Assembly (NCBI GenBank): GCA_014799765.1
Contig: JAAVHK010000019.1
Location: 1-8,345, forward strand
DNA: 8,345 nt
Source: Ruminococcus sp.
GTDB lineage: Bacteria; Bacillota; Clostridia; Oscillospirales; Ruminococcaceae
Direction: 5' to 3'
Part shown: in pieces, positions 1 through 5,937 of the stretch
How positions within the stretch are numbered: position 1 is the first letter of the stretch
Layout of the letters: each line of letters opens with the position of its first letter
Program-made: the position numbers and the translations under genes
Notes under the pieces: model-generated
Told to the model about the DNA's origin: nothing
Databases searched by the model: none
Seen by the model: the letters and a program-made list of their open reading frames with translations, nothing else

Positions 1-1
1 T

Positions 2-358
2 ATAGATGATTTCCAGCCGGTATCAATAAAAATGGCTAAAGAGCAGGGACTTTCGCTGAATCCGTCAAAAATTTCCGGTACGTGCGGAAGACTTATGTGT
101 TGTCTGAAAAATGAACAGAATGCTTATGAAGAACTTCTGAAAATAACTCCGAAAGTGGGGGCATTGGTAGTAACTCCCGACGGCGTAAAGGGCAGAGTTG
201 AAGACGCTAATATCATTACCGGAAAACTCCGTATAAAAACCGAAAAATCAGAAGTGCCGGTAGTTCTCGACAGAAGCGAAGTAAAGTTACTGAAAGATGC
301 TGAAATAAAACTAAACCGTGACGAAATAAAGGCTCTTAAAAATCTTGAGGACAAATAA
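2..358 (+). CDS. ricT: RicT/YaaT (PSP1 family), C-terminal part, 5' end outside window
   Basis: The reading frame is open from base 2, so the ATG at 32 is an internal methionine and the true start lies upstream. The visible 118 residues begin with the PSP1 core (FQPVSIKMAKEQ, then LSLNPSKISGTCGRLMCCLK), which is highly characteristic of RicT/YaaT. The C-GRLM-CC cysteine cluster is the one tied to iron-sulfur binding in the Bacillus subtilis RicA-RicF-RicT complex. That complex acts in the cytoplasm and promotes mRNA processing by RNase Y, with effects on competence, sporulation and biofilm formation. The tail after the cluster is a small beta-rich region followed by a charged helix. The stop codon shares one base with the queH start (TAATG), implying translational coupling. 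Family assignment is firm; the exact role in this organism is inferred from Bacillus. Confidence 0.9.
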   Translation: MDDFQPVSIKMAKEQGLSLNPSKISGTCGRLMCCLKNEQNAYEELLKITPKVGALVVTPDGVKGRVEDANIITGKLRIKTEKSEVPVVLDRSEVKLLKDAEIKLNRDEIKALKNLEDK

Positions 359-975
359 TGAACAGGATAAACTATGGTAAACTACTCGACAACAAATTAA
401 ATCAATTAAAAAAATCCGGTGATAAACCGTCACTTTTACTGCATGTATGCTGTGCACCGTGCAGTAGTCATACACTGTGCGTACTTGAAGAATATTTCAG
501 AATAACGATATATTTCTGTAATCCTAACATCTCGCCGGAAAGTGAATTTATATACCGTCTCGACGAACTGAAAAGACTTGTCCGTGAAATGAATCTCGAT
601 ATTGAAATTATCGAAGAAGAATATAATCCGGAAATTTTCTACCAACTCGCAAAAGGTCTCGAAACTCTCCCCGAAAGAAGTGAACGCTGTCAGAAATGCA
701 TATCGCACCGGCTTGCGATGTCCGCACAGAAAGCAAAATCACTGAACTGCGATTATTTCACAACTACCCTGACAATAAGTCCGCATAAAGACTGTGCTTT
801 CATTAATCAGTGCGGTGCGGAAATTTCCGGTAAATACGGTGTAGATTATCTTTTTTCCGATTTCAAAAAGCATGACGGTTATAAACATTCGATAGAACTT
901 TCACGGAAATATAATCTCTACCGGCAGAATTACTGCGGATGTATCTACAGTAAAATAAATTCAGAAAAAAGGTGA
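358..975 (+). CDS. queH: Epoxyqueuosine reductase QueH (DUF208 family)
   Basis: A 205-residue protein of normal family length. QueH reduces epoxyqueuosine to queuosine in the wobble base of tRNAs with GUN anticodons, the last step of the pathway, and is the non-homologous alternative to cobalamin-dependent QueG. Visible signatures are LLLHVCCAPCSS (Cys31, Cys32, Cys35), the ERCQKC pair (Cys111, Cys114), TTTLTISPHK (136-144), the K-x-x-GYKHS segment (171-178) and YCGC (192-195). These cysteines are the expected ligands of its iron-sulfur/iron centre. The ATG start has a GAGG ribosome binding site in the end of ricT and overlaps the ricT stop by one base. Together with ricT upstream and the tRNA-editing gene downstream, it makes an RNA-centred operon. 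No key residue appears to be missing. Confidence 0.93.
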   Translation: MNRINYGKLLDNKLNQLKKSGDKPSLLLHVCCAPCSSHTLCVLEEYFRITIYFCNPNISPESEFIYRLDELKRLVREMNLDIEIIEEEYNPEIFYQLAKGLETLPERSERCQKCISHRLAMSAQKAKSLNCDYFTTTLTISPHKDCAFINQCGAEISGKYGVDYLFSDFKKHDGYKHSIELSRKYNLYRQNYCGCIYSKINSEKR

Positions 976-979
976 TTTC

Positions 980-1456
980 ATGTCAAAAGAAAACAAAACA
1001 AATGCTATGCGTTTTCTGGAAAAAAACAAGATAGAATACACAACACAGTCCTATGAATGCGAGGAATTTATTGACGGTATAACCTGTGCGGAAGCTCTCG
1101 GACAGTCTCTTGACGAAACTTTCAAGACACTGGTTGCACACGGAAAATCCGGCGGATATTACTGTTTTCTGCTACCGGTTGCCGAAGAACTTGACCTAAA
1201 AAAATCGGCAAAAAGCGTCGGGGAAAAATCAGTAGAATTGATTCACGTAAAGGATATTAACAAAATTACCGGTTATGTACGTGGTGGGTGTACACCGATA
1301 GGCATGAAGAAACAGTTTCCGACAGTCATACATAAAAGTGCGGAAAATCTTCCGTTATTCTACATAAGCGGTGGAAGAATCGGTTTACAGATACATCTTT
1401 CACCGGTAAGGCTTGCGGAAACTATCAACGCAAAATTTGAGGATATTATATTATGA
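980..1456 (+). CDS. ybaK: Cys-tRNA(Pro)/Cys-tRNA(Cys) deacylase, YbaK/EbsC type
   Basis: A 158-residue protein of the YbaK/ProX editing superfamily. Such enzymes act in trans to hydrolyse Cys wrongly attached to tRNA(Pro). Features match the YbaK/EbsC branch: an N-terminal helix with the K-I-E-Y strand, FKTLVAHG around residues 48-55 with Lys49 in the place of the essential lysine, GGCTPIGMKK at 102-111, and GGRIGLQIHLSP at 131-142. The start is the ATG four bases after the queH stop, preceded by an AAAGGTGA ribosome binding site. The 3' end overlaps the next gene in an ATGA junction. The exact tRNA specificity (Pro, Cys or another) cannot be read from the sequence, and the symbol is used in the family sense. 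Confidence 0.9.
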   Translation: MSKENKTNAMRFLEKNKIEYTTQSYECEEFIDGITCAEALGQSLDETFKTLVAHGKSGGYYCFLLPVAEELDLKKSAKSVGEKSVELIHVKDINKITGYVRGGCTPIGMKKQFPTVIHKSAENLPLFYISGGRIGLQIHLSPVRLAETINAKFEDIIL

Positions 1457-1989
1457 ACAAAAAAATTGCAAGTATTATTTCCGGAATTATCGTAATTCTT
1501 GCCGGTTCAGGTGTAGCCGTCGTGAACATGAACGACGACGAAACAATAACAGATACTTCCGTAAGCATTTCCGAACCTGCTCCGGAAAATTTTTCCGAAG
1601 ATATTTCTGAAAATTTTCCTGAAACTGCTGTTGAAACAGTTACGGAAGATGTTACTGAAATTATTTCCGATACTCCGGAGGAAATTTTTTCCGACGGCAA
1701 CAGTTATGTTGAATACCACTTCCGGAATGAAAAATTACTTAATCAGCACTTTGAAAAACATGGTAGCGAATTTGAAAACGATTTCAATTACTTCACCGCT
1801 GAGGATTACGAACAGGGGGCAAGTGATGTTATAAATAATCCTGATGCACTCTTCAAGTACGAAGCCGAAGACGGTGACGGTGTTTACTATATTGAAGATT
1901 CAAACGAATTTGTCATACTCTCCACTGACGGCTATATAAGAACTTATTTCAGACCCTCCGGAAAAATTGATTACTTCAACAGACAGTAA
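1453..1989 (+). CDS. Membrane-anchored protein with a putative RNase-toxin-like C-terminal domain
   Basis: 178 residues in three parts. Residues 1-25 are a signal or anchor helix (MNKK, then a hydrophobic stretch) without a lipobox cysteine or a clear signal-peptidase site. Residues 26-82 form a very acidic Ser/Thr/Glu/Pro-rich linker with FSED-ISENFPE-like repetition. Residues 83-178 are a compact domain: YHFRNEKLLNQHFEKHG, then TAEDYEQGASDVINNP, NEFVILSTDG, YIRTYFRP and a YFNRQ end. From memory, this pattern (H-F-E-K-H-G ... G-x-I-R-T-Y-F) recurs at the C-termini of secreted and phage-linked proteins assigned to the barnase/EndoU/colicin-E5/RelE (BECR) RNase fold. His99, His103, Arg163 and Tyr165 are candidate active residues. 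It is coupled to the deacylase gene by ATGA. No immunity gene is evident next to it. Nuclease activity is inference; it could be a non-catalytic relative. Confidence 0.5.
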   Translation: MNKKIASIISGIIVILAGSGVAVVNMNDDETITDTSVSISEPAPENFSEDISENFPETAVETVTEDVTEIISDTPEEIFSDGNSYVEYHFRNEKLLNQHFEKHGSEFENDFNYFTAEDYEQGASDVINNPDALFKYEAEDGDGVYYIEDSNEFVILSTDGYIRTYFRPSGKIDYFNRQ

Positions 1990-2001
1990 TCTATGTCATT
2001 T

Positions 2002-2031
2002 TTCACAAACAGAATTTTGTTTTTTTGTGAA
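2002..2031 (+). terminator. Possible weak terminator after the ricT-queH-ybaK operon
   Basis: An inverted repeat TTCACAAA (2002-2009) / TTTGTGAA (2024-2031) lies 13 bases after the stop at 1989. The loop is T-rich, and only a short GTTTT follows the stem. The 8 bp stem is A/T-rich, so termination may be partial. It lies directly upstream of the rsmD promoter. Confidence 0.4.
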
Positions 2032-2057
2032 GTTTTACCTATCTTTATAAAATAATA

Positions 2058-2086
2058 TAGACAAACACCGCAAAATAAGGTATAAT
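2058..2086 (+). promoter_or_regulatory. Sigma-A promoter for rsmD-coaD
   Basis: The -35 element TAGACA (2058-2063, five of six consensus bases) is followed after 17 bases by a perfect -10 TATAAT (2081-2086). Transcription should begin near 2093, giving a leader of about 77 nt before the rsmD start. It is correctly placed just after the previous operon ends. Confidence 0.8.
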
Positions 2087-2103
2087 AAGTCTTATATAAA
2101 CAT

Positions 2104-2162
2104 CGGCAACCGTATGCCGTAAATGCGGAAAACCGCACTTTTTTTACTGTGTGGTTGCGGAG
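2104..2162 (+). promoter_or_regulatory. Structured rsmD leader with terminator-like hairpin and overlapping alternative stem
   Basis: Three elements follow one another. Hairpin 1 is CGGCA (2104-2108)/TGCCG (2115-2119). Hairpin 2 is TGCGG-AAAA-CCGCA (2124-2137) followed by C and seven T (2139-2145), the form of a small intrinsic terminator. A third possible stem pairs GCAACCGTA (2106-2114) with TGTGGTTGC (2150-2158), including two G-U pairs; it would break hairpin 1 and end right against the GGAG ribosome binding site (2159-2162). This layout would suit attenuation or control of ribosome access. I do not recognise it as a known riboswitch class. Confidence 0.5.
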
Positions 2163-2169
2163 TGTGTAA

Positions 2170-2730
2170 ATGAGAGTTATTACAGGTACTGCAAGGGGCA
2201 GAAAATTAACAGCCCCTGAAGGTCTCGACGTGAGACCTACTACAGATAAAGTCAAGGAAGCTGTTTTTTCAGCTATACAGTTTGAAATCGCCGGAACTTA
2301 CGTCCTTGACCTCTTCGCCGGTAGCGGTCAGATGGGCATTGAGGCTATCAGCCGTGGTGCGTCAAGAGCTGTTTTCGTGGACAGTTCACAAAGAGCCATA
2401 CGGTGTATAAATAATAATATACGTGCCGTCGGTTTTGAAAGACAGTCGGAAGTTATAAGCCGTGACAGTTACGACTATATTAAACTTACACGTAATATTT
2501 TCGATATTGTAATCCTTGACCCACCTTACCGGCACAACCATGTTGATAATATTCTGCCGTTTGTTGCGGAAAAGGTCAGGGACGGCGGTATTATTATATG
2601 CGAATACGAAGCCGAAGCCGGTGAGCCGGTCATACCGGACAGCTGTTCTTTAAGAAAAACATATCATTACGGAAAAATAAATATTTCCATAATATGCAAA
2701 TCTTCTCCGGAGGTGTCCGAAAATGCGTAG
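2170..2730 (+). CDS. rsmD: 16S rRNA (guanine(966)-N(2))-methyltransferase RsmD
   Basis: A 186-residue class I SAM-dependent methyltransferase, the usual RsmD length. It methylates N2 of G966 (E. coli numbering) of 16S rRNA in the small subunit. Signatures are the N-terminal MRVITGTARGRKL and RPTTDKVKEAVFS (22-34), the SAM-binding motif DLFAGSGQMGIEAISRGA (47-64), the acidic FVDSS strand end (69-73), and the catalytic DPPY (117-120). The ATG at 2170 has a GGAG ribosome binding site seven bases upstream and begins the conserved MRVI start. The last eight bases overlap coaD, a very common pair in Firmicutes. Its leader contains a terminator-like hairpin described separately. Confidence 0.95.
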   Translation: MRVITGTARGRKLTAPEGLDVRPTTDKVKEAVFSAIQFEIAGTYVLDLFAGSGQMGIEAISRGASRAVFVDSSQRAIRCINNNIRAVGFERQSEVISRDSYDYIKLTRNIFDIVILDPPYRHNHVDNILPFVAEKVRDGGIIICEYEAEAGEPVIPDSCSLRKTYHYGKINISIICKSSPEVSENA

Positions 2731-3214
2731 AATAGCCGTATGCCCAGGAAGTTTTGACCCCGTGACTTTAGGACACCTTGATATAATTACAAGAGCGTCC
2801 AGATTATTCGATAAAGTTATAGTGCTTATTTCCCGAAACGCCGGAAAATCTGAACCCAGTTTCACGGCAACCGAAAGAATGTTGATGATTGAAGCCGTTA
2901 CACATAATCTCGATAACGTCGTAATTGACATTCTCGACGGTCTTCTCGCCGATTACGTCCGGAACGTCGGGGCGGTAGCCATTGTAAAAGGTCTGCGTGC
3001 CGTAAGCGATTTTGAATACGAATTTCAGATGGCTCTTGCCAACAAAAAACTTTATCCGGAGGCAGAAACAGTTTTCCTCACGACTGCCTCGGAAAATATG
3101 TATCTCAGTTCAAGCGTTGTAAAGCAGATTGCTTATTTCGGCGGTGATATAAGTCATTTTGTACCGGAAGTGATTCTTGAAAATATACAACAGAGACTTG
3201 TTAAAGAAAGGTAG
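2723..3214 (+). CDS. coaD: Pantetheine-phosphate adenylyltransferase
   Basis: A 163-residue enzyme of normal length for the bacterial family. It transfers AMP from ATP to 4'-phosphopantetheine to give dephospho-CoA, the penultimate step of coenzyme A synthesis, in the cytoplasm. It belongs to the nucleotidyltransferase superfamily with the T/HxGH motif: AVCPGSFDPVTLGHLDI at residues 5-21 carries the ATP-binding T15-x-G-H18. KGLRAVSDFEYEFQMA holds the conserved arginine and substrate-site residues, and ENMYLSSSVVK corresponds to the ISSS-x-VK motif. The start ATG lies within the end of rsmD, with GGAGG at 2709-2713 nine bases upstream, so the two genes are probably translationally coupled. Confidence 0.96.
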   Translation: MRRIAVCPGSFDPVTLGHLDIITRASRLFDKVIVLISRNAGKSEPSFTATERMLMIEAVTHNLDNVVIDILDGLLADYVRNVGAVAIVKGLRAVSDFEYEFQMALANKKLYPEAETVFLTTASENMYLSSSVVKQIAYFGGDISHFVPEVILENIQQRLVKER

Positions 3215-3224
3215 ATTTTATAAC

Positions 3225-3710
3225 ATGAATATTGAAGAAATACTCGACGAAATAGACGAACTGCTTGACAATTCAACTTCTATACCGTTTGTCCAGCATA
3301 AGAAAATAATTGACGGTGAACGTCTCCGTGAACTCGTAAACGATGTACGTCTTAATATGACACAGGAACTCAAGGAAGCCAAGGAAATTGAACGTGAAAG
3401 TCAGCGTATACTGAATAACGCCAAGGCAAGTGCGGAAGATATTGTACGTCGTGCAGAAGACAGAGCCAGTCAACTTGTGGAACATGAAAAAATTGTCGTT
3501 GAAGCACGGAAAAAAGCTATTGAAATTCTCACCAAATCACAGAATTCTTCCAAAGTTGTTCAGCAGAATGCCGCCCTTGCAGTCGCAAAAATGCTGAATG
3601 AAGCTGAAAATCACTATAATAAGAATCTCCAGAACATAAAAGCCGTAAAGGCAAGAATAGGTGCAAATCTTAAAGCCTCCACGACTTTCAAGAACGACGA
3701 AAATATGTAA
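3225..3710 (+). CDS. Coiled-coil protein of the post-coaD 'ATPase subunit H/DivIVA-like' family
   Basis: 161 residues, starting with MNIEEILDEIDELLDNS. Residues 1-45 hold a short helix, then an IPFVQHKKIIDGERLRELVNDVR segment. Residues 45-140 form a long charged coiled coil (KEAKEIERESQRILNNAKASAEDIVRRAEDRASQ) of the kind automatically annotated as V-type ATPase subunit H, ATP synthase subunit B or DivIVA-like. Relatives with this N-terminus sit directly after coaD in many Clostridia. I know of no established function, and real ATPase membership is unlikely because no other ATPase genes are near. A possible TTG start at 3177 lies inside coaD and lacks a ribosome binding site, so the ATG at 3225 is preferred. 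The AAAGG upstream of it is rather distant, about 13 bases. The gene ends just before a strong terminator. Confidence 0.75.
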   Translation: MNIEEILDEIDELLDNSTSIPFVQHKKIIDGERLRELVNDVRLNMTQELKEAKEIERESQRILNNAKASAEDIVRRAEDRASQLVEHEKIVVEARKKAIEILTKSQNSSKVVQQNAALAVAKMLNEAENHYNKNLQNIKAVKARIGANLKASTTFKNDENM

Positions 3711-3714
3711 AGAC

Positions 3715-3750
3715 AAAACGGTACTTTCATAAAAAAAGTACCGTTTTTTT
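3715..3750 (+). terminator. Intrinsic terminator of the rsmD-coaD operon
   Basis: The perfect 13 bp inverted repeat AAAACGGTACTTT (3715-3727) / AAAGTACCGTTTT (3735-3747) has a 7-base loop and ends in seven T (3744-3750). It starts five bases after the stop codon of the coiled-coil gene. On the opposite strand the T-run is only four bases, so it may also work, more weakly, for the converging tail cassette, whose last stop is at 3757. Confidence 0.9.
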
Positions 3751-3756
3751 GTTAAA

Positions 3757-4053
3757 TCAACTTCTTATATATTTTATCCTGTATACTTCTTTTTCATTGA
3801 AGTATGCACGTGAAATGAAATTACCGTCATAATACATTTCACTGATAAGTTTTCCGCCGAAGTAAAGCACTGAAAATTTTTCCACAGATATACTGTTAAG
3901 TTCACGTATATAAGGATAGCCGTTGTTTTTGCCGTCCGTACAGACCATATAGCCATAAGGATATTTTTTTTTCATATCTGCTGACGGCATTTCCGGTAAG
4001 CCCTCAATACAGGGATAACCATTATTTTTTTCAGAATCAATAAAAAAACTCAT
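3757..4053 (-). CDS. Small phage-tail-like protein with NNGYP motifs and threefold 10-residue repeat
   Basis: 98 residues, last gene of the tail-like cassette. NNGYP occurs twice, at residues 10-14 (KNNGYPCI) and 43-47 (KNNGYPYI), the second after a YPYGYMVCTDG segment. Residues 64-93 are three tandem 10-residue repeats: YFGGKLISEM, YYDGNFISRA, YFNEKEVYRI. They look like successive beta hairpins and resemble the Y-x-N-G-x-x-V segments at the ends of phage tail proteins. The ATG overlaps the stop of the upstream gene (TAATG) behind a GGGGGTGG ribosome binding site. Its frame stays open upstream, and NNGYP segments often close GLUG-type beta-helix proteins, so it may be the detached C-terminus of the preceding gene. 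It could bind a surface glycan or help tail-tip assembly; this is inference. Confidence 0.65.
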   Translation of the reverse strand: MSFFIDSEKNNGYPCIEGLPEMPSADMKKKYPYGYMVCTDGKNNGYPYIRELNSISVEKFSVLYFGGKLISEMYYDGNFISRAYFNEKEVYRIKYIRS

Positions 4054-4997
4054 TATTCCACCCCCATACAGCTGAATCCTATTGAACGAAGATATTCAGC
4101 ATCTTTGCACTGCTGAGTTGTAAGCCTGTAAATATTCTTAAGATTATCGCCGTCAATAAGTGCAATCTTGTTATTTTTCCGTAATACGTCAATATCATAG
4201 AAACACGTACTCTGTATTTCGCCGTACCAGTAGACATTAAGTACCACTGAACATACATCACATATGAGATAACAACCGCTGAACTTACACGTATGTGAAG
4301 AAAAATCAACAGCCACAAGACCGGAAGTCTTATTACTTGTAATGTTTACGAAGAAATACGAATCGGAAACTGTTGAATCGCTTATCAGTGAATTATATCC
4401 GCCTGTAGTACCGGCAAAGGCATTGGCATATATTTCAAGATTAAGCTGTGTATGTGAAATTCTGTCACCGGAAAAAAACGGATATATCCTGTAGGACTGT
4501 GCTTTTATTACAAATGTACAGTAATCTGCCGAAACCGTAATACCGTCATCATGTACTATACAGTGTCTGTAATTTTCGTCTGCTGATGTTGCATCAAGTA
4601 TTATCATATCATTCATAACTACTGTACAGTGTTTAAGTGAAATACTGTTGTTTTTTCCGGAATTTCCGAAAAGAAACACATTTTTTCCGGAGAGCCTTAT
4701 ATTTTCGATATAAAGGTTTACGACTGTTATATTTTGCGTTTCGCCTGTTAAAACAAACATACTCGCATTACCGTCTGTTGTGACGTAATTTACATTTCTT
4801 ATTACATGACTGTTTCCGGAAAGTTTCCTACAGTTAAGAGGTATCGGCACGAAATGTTCGGCATAAGGTGTGTTATTGAAATCTATATCCGCACCGAGTG
4901 AAAAATAAGTATTATTACCGCCTGTTTCCGACATGGAAAACAAGTCATCAGCGGTCATTATGATATATGGATTTTCAGAAGTTCCCGTACCTTTCAT
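4053..4997 (-). CDS. Beta-helix (GLUG-like) protein, candidate tail spike or receptor-binding protein
   Basis: 314 residues without a signal peptide. It begins MKGTGTSENPYIIMTADDLFSM, matching the G-T-G-T-x-x-x-P-Y-x-I opening of GLUG/right-handed beta-helix repeat proteins. FSLGADIDFNN follows, then alternating short strands, Asn/Ser/Thr turns and Cys/Val/Ile stacks (for example ITVVNLYIENIRL) with a helical period through about residue 270. The C-terminus LTTQQCKDAEYLRSIGF is the familiar closing motif of this family. The position directly after a BppU-like gene (7 bp gap), with no secretion signal, points to a phage spike or tail fibre rather than a surface adhesin. The ribosome binding site GGGGAGG overlaps the end of the upstream gene, about 12 bases from ATG. 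Substrate and any enzymatic activity are unknown, and no catalytic residues can be assigned. Confidence 0.6.
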   Translation of the reverse strand: MKGTGTSENPYIIMTADDLFSMSETGGNNTYFSLGADIDFNNTPYAEHFVPIPLNCRKLSGNSHVIRNVNYVTTDGNASMFVLTGETQNITVVNLYIENIRLSGKNVFLFGNSGKNNSISLKHCTVVMNDMIILDATSADENYRHCIVHDDGITVSADYCTFVIKAQSYRIYPFFSGDRISHTQLNLEIYANAFAGTTGGYNSLISDSTVSDSYFFVNITSNKTSGLVAVDFSSHTCKFSGCYLICDVCSVVLNVYWYGEIQSTCFYDIDVLRKNNKIALIDGDNLKNIYRLTTQQCKDAEYLRSIGFSCMGVE

Positions 4998-5004
4998 AAA
5001 AAAA

Positions 5005-5691
5005 TCATTCCTCCCCTGTTATGACATAAAGTGCGTTTTTCTTGTGTTCGATTGAATCGTATTCAGAACGTGTCACGGGAATAACTTCCGGTCTTGCAAG
5101 GTATACAGCAGTATCGGATTCCATATCGTCAAGACGTTTTTTGGTCTCCTCGATACCGAAAGAATTAAGCTGACCCTGTACCCATACATTGAAATTATTG
5201 ACAATTTCCTGAAGTCCGACATTTGCGGAATTAACACTGTCCTGTAACTGTTCAAGACATTCGCCGGTAACTACTGCCATATGATTTATAAACTGTTCGT
5301 TTGTATCCGGAAGAGGTTCATTTTTACCGTTAAGTGTCGATCTGACGTTTACCGGTGACATATCGTATTTTATTACGGTATTTATAACACCGCCCGTTTC
5401 CTCAAAAGCCCTGAGTTCAAGACGGAGTTTTCCGGCACGTGCGGTAAAATCTTCCGATACATTCCACTTAATATTCACATAATCGTCAGTGATTTCCGGA
5501 ATTATAACCTGATTTGCTTCGTAATTGTCTTCTGTAAGTCCTACCACCATGAACTTATAACCGCTTATATCGGCATTGTTATAAAAGCGTTCGAGTAAAA
5601 TATTTATCGTATCGGCAAATTTTTCACCTTCTACAAAAAGATTCCCGAAAGAATAAGTAGGAATATTTTTCCCCCTTGCAAAAATATCCAA
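5005..5691 (-). CDS. BppU-like phage baseplate/tail protein
   Basis: 228 residues from a TTG start. Residues 1-110 form a beta-sandwich-like region (GNLFVEGEKFADTINILLE, GYKFMVVGLTEDN, VNIKWNVSEDFTARAGKLRLELRAFE) resembling the N-terminal domain of baseplate upper proteins of Gram-positive phages. Residues 130-190 are helical (FINHMAVVTGECLEQLQDSVNSA onward), likely a trimeric stalk. The last 30 residues, with VIPVTRSEYDSIEHKKNALYVIT, match the T-x-x-E-Y-D-x-I ... T/A-L-Y-V-I-T signature that closes many tail and fibre proteins. It is first in a three-gene - strand cassette that lacks any other phage structural gene. It probably anchors the beta-helix protein to a tail tip, by analogy. It could belong to a relic prophage, a tailocin or another contractile injection system. 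Confidence 0.65.
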   Translation of the reverse strand: MDIFARGKNIPTYSFGNLFVEGEKFADTINILLERFYNNADISGYKFMVVGLTEDNYEANQVIIPEITDDYVNIKWNVSEDFTARAGKLRLELRAFEETGGVINTVIKYDMSPVNVRSTLNGKNEPLPDTNEQFINHMAVVTGECLEQLQDSVNSANVGLQEIVNNFNVWVQGQLNSFGIEETKKRLDDMESDTAVYLARPEVIPVTRSEYDSIEHKKNALYVITGEE

Positions 5692-5706
5692 AAAAATCAG
5701 CTCCTT
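5689..5706 (-). promoter_or_regulatory. Ribosome binding site AAGGAG fixing a TTG start for the BppU-like gene
   Basis: On the - strand AAGGAG (5701-5706) stands nine bases before TTG (5689-5691). No ATG or GTG in frame has a comparable site, so the rare TTG start is chosen. A weak start codon behind an upstream terminator suggests deliberately low expression. Confidence 0.75.
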
Positions 5707-5756
5707 AAAAGTAATAGTTAAAGCAGTTCCGCAGTATCTGCCTTACATAAGAGGTC

Positions 5757-5797
5757 AAAAAAAACGCCCTATTCAACGGAAACCCGTTGAATAAGGC
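5757..5797 (-). terminator. Strong intrinsic terminator between the cassette promoter and its first gene
   Basis: The arms 5766-5779 and 5784-5797 pair over 14 positions with one mismatch (core ATTCAACGG-AAAC-CCGTTGAAT), and the - strand continues directly into eight T (5757-5764). It is oriented only for leftward transcription. The upstream TPR operon already has its own terminator at 5991-6031, so this one must act on the transcript starting near 5931. That makes it an attenuator of the tail cassette or the end of a small RNA. Confidence 0.88.
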
Positions 5798-5931
5798 TGA
5801 AAATTAACAAAAAGTTCAAAAAAGATAAAAGGAAAATTTTATGAAAAAAAGAGTTGGAACAAGCAAAAATTAAAAACTTCGTGAAAAATAAACAATTATT
5901 TTTTTACAAAAACATGAGAACTTTTCATTAC
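5757..5931 (-). ncRNA. Predicted leader or small RNA of about 175 nt upstream of the tail cassette
   Basis: This is the interval between the predicted start (about seven bases after the -10 box) and the terminator. It is very A/T-rich with pyrimidine-rich runs and contains no convincing ORF. An 8 bp pairing is possible between AAAAGTTC (5918-5925) and GAACTTTT (5810-5817), enclosing most of the leader. I do not recognise a riboswitch, T-box or known small RNA. Together with the bases on either side, it fills the gene-free stretch 5692-6037. Confidence 0.5.
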
Positions 5932-5937
5932 GTATCT

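Noticed and set aside
3177..3224. N-terminal extension of the coiled-coil protein from a TTG at 3177
   Set aside because: The TTG lies inside coaD and has no ribosome binding site. The family start matches MNIEEILDEIDELLD at the ATG at 3225.
4053..4997. Diversity-generating retroelement target in the tail-like genes
   Set aside because: No reverse transcriptase, template repeat or adenine-biased variable region is visible in the window.
5731..5741. Small hairpin GCAG-TAT-CTGC before the BppU-like gene
   Set aside because: A four-base stem is too small to call a regulatory element on its own.
5703..5757. Second promoter between the terminator and the BppU-like gene
   Set aside because: TTGACC occurs on the - strand, but no acceptable -10 element lies 16-18 bases downstream.
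5841..5873. Ten-codon + strand ORF (MKKRVGTSKN) with an AAAGGA-like site upstream
   Set aside because: No + strand promoter is visible, and purine-rich A/T DNA antisense to the leader easily gives such a short frame.
5896..5928. Ten-codon leader peptide (MKSSHVFVKK) on the - strand after the cassette promoter
   Set aside because: It would start about three bases from the predicted transcript start with no ribosome binding site, and no run of regulatory codons is seen. Possible only as a leaderless peptide.
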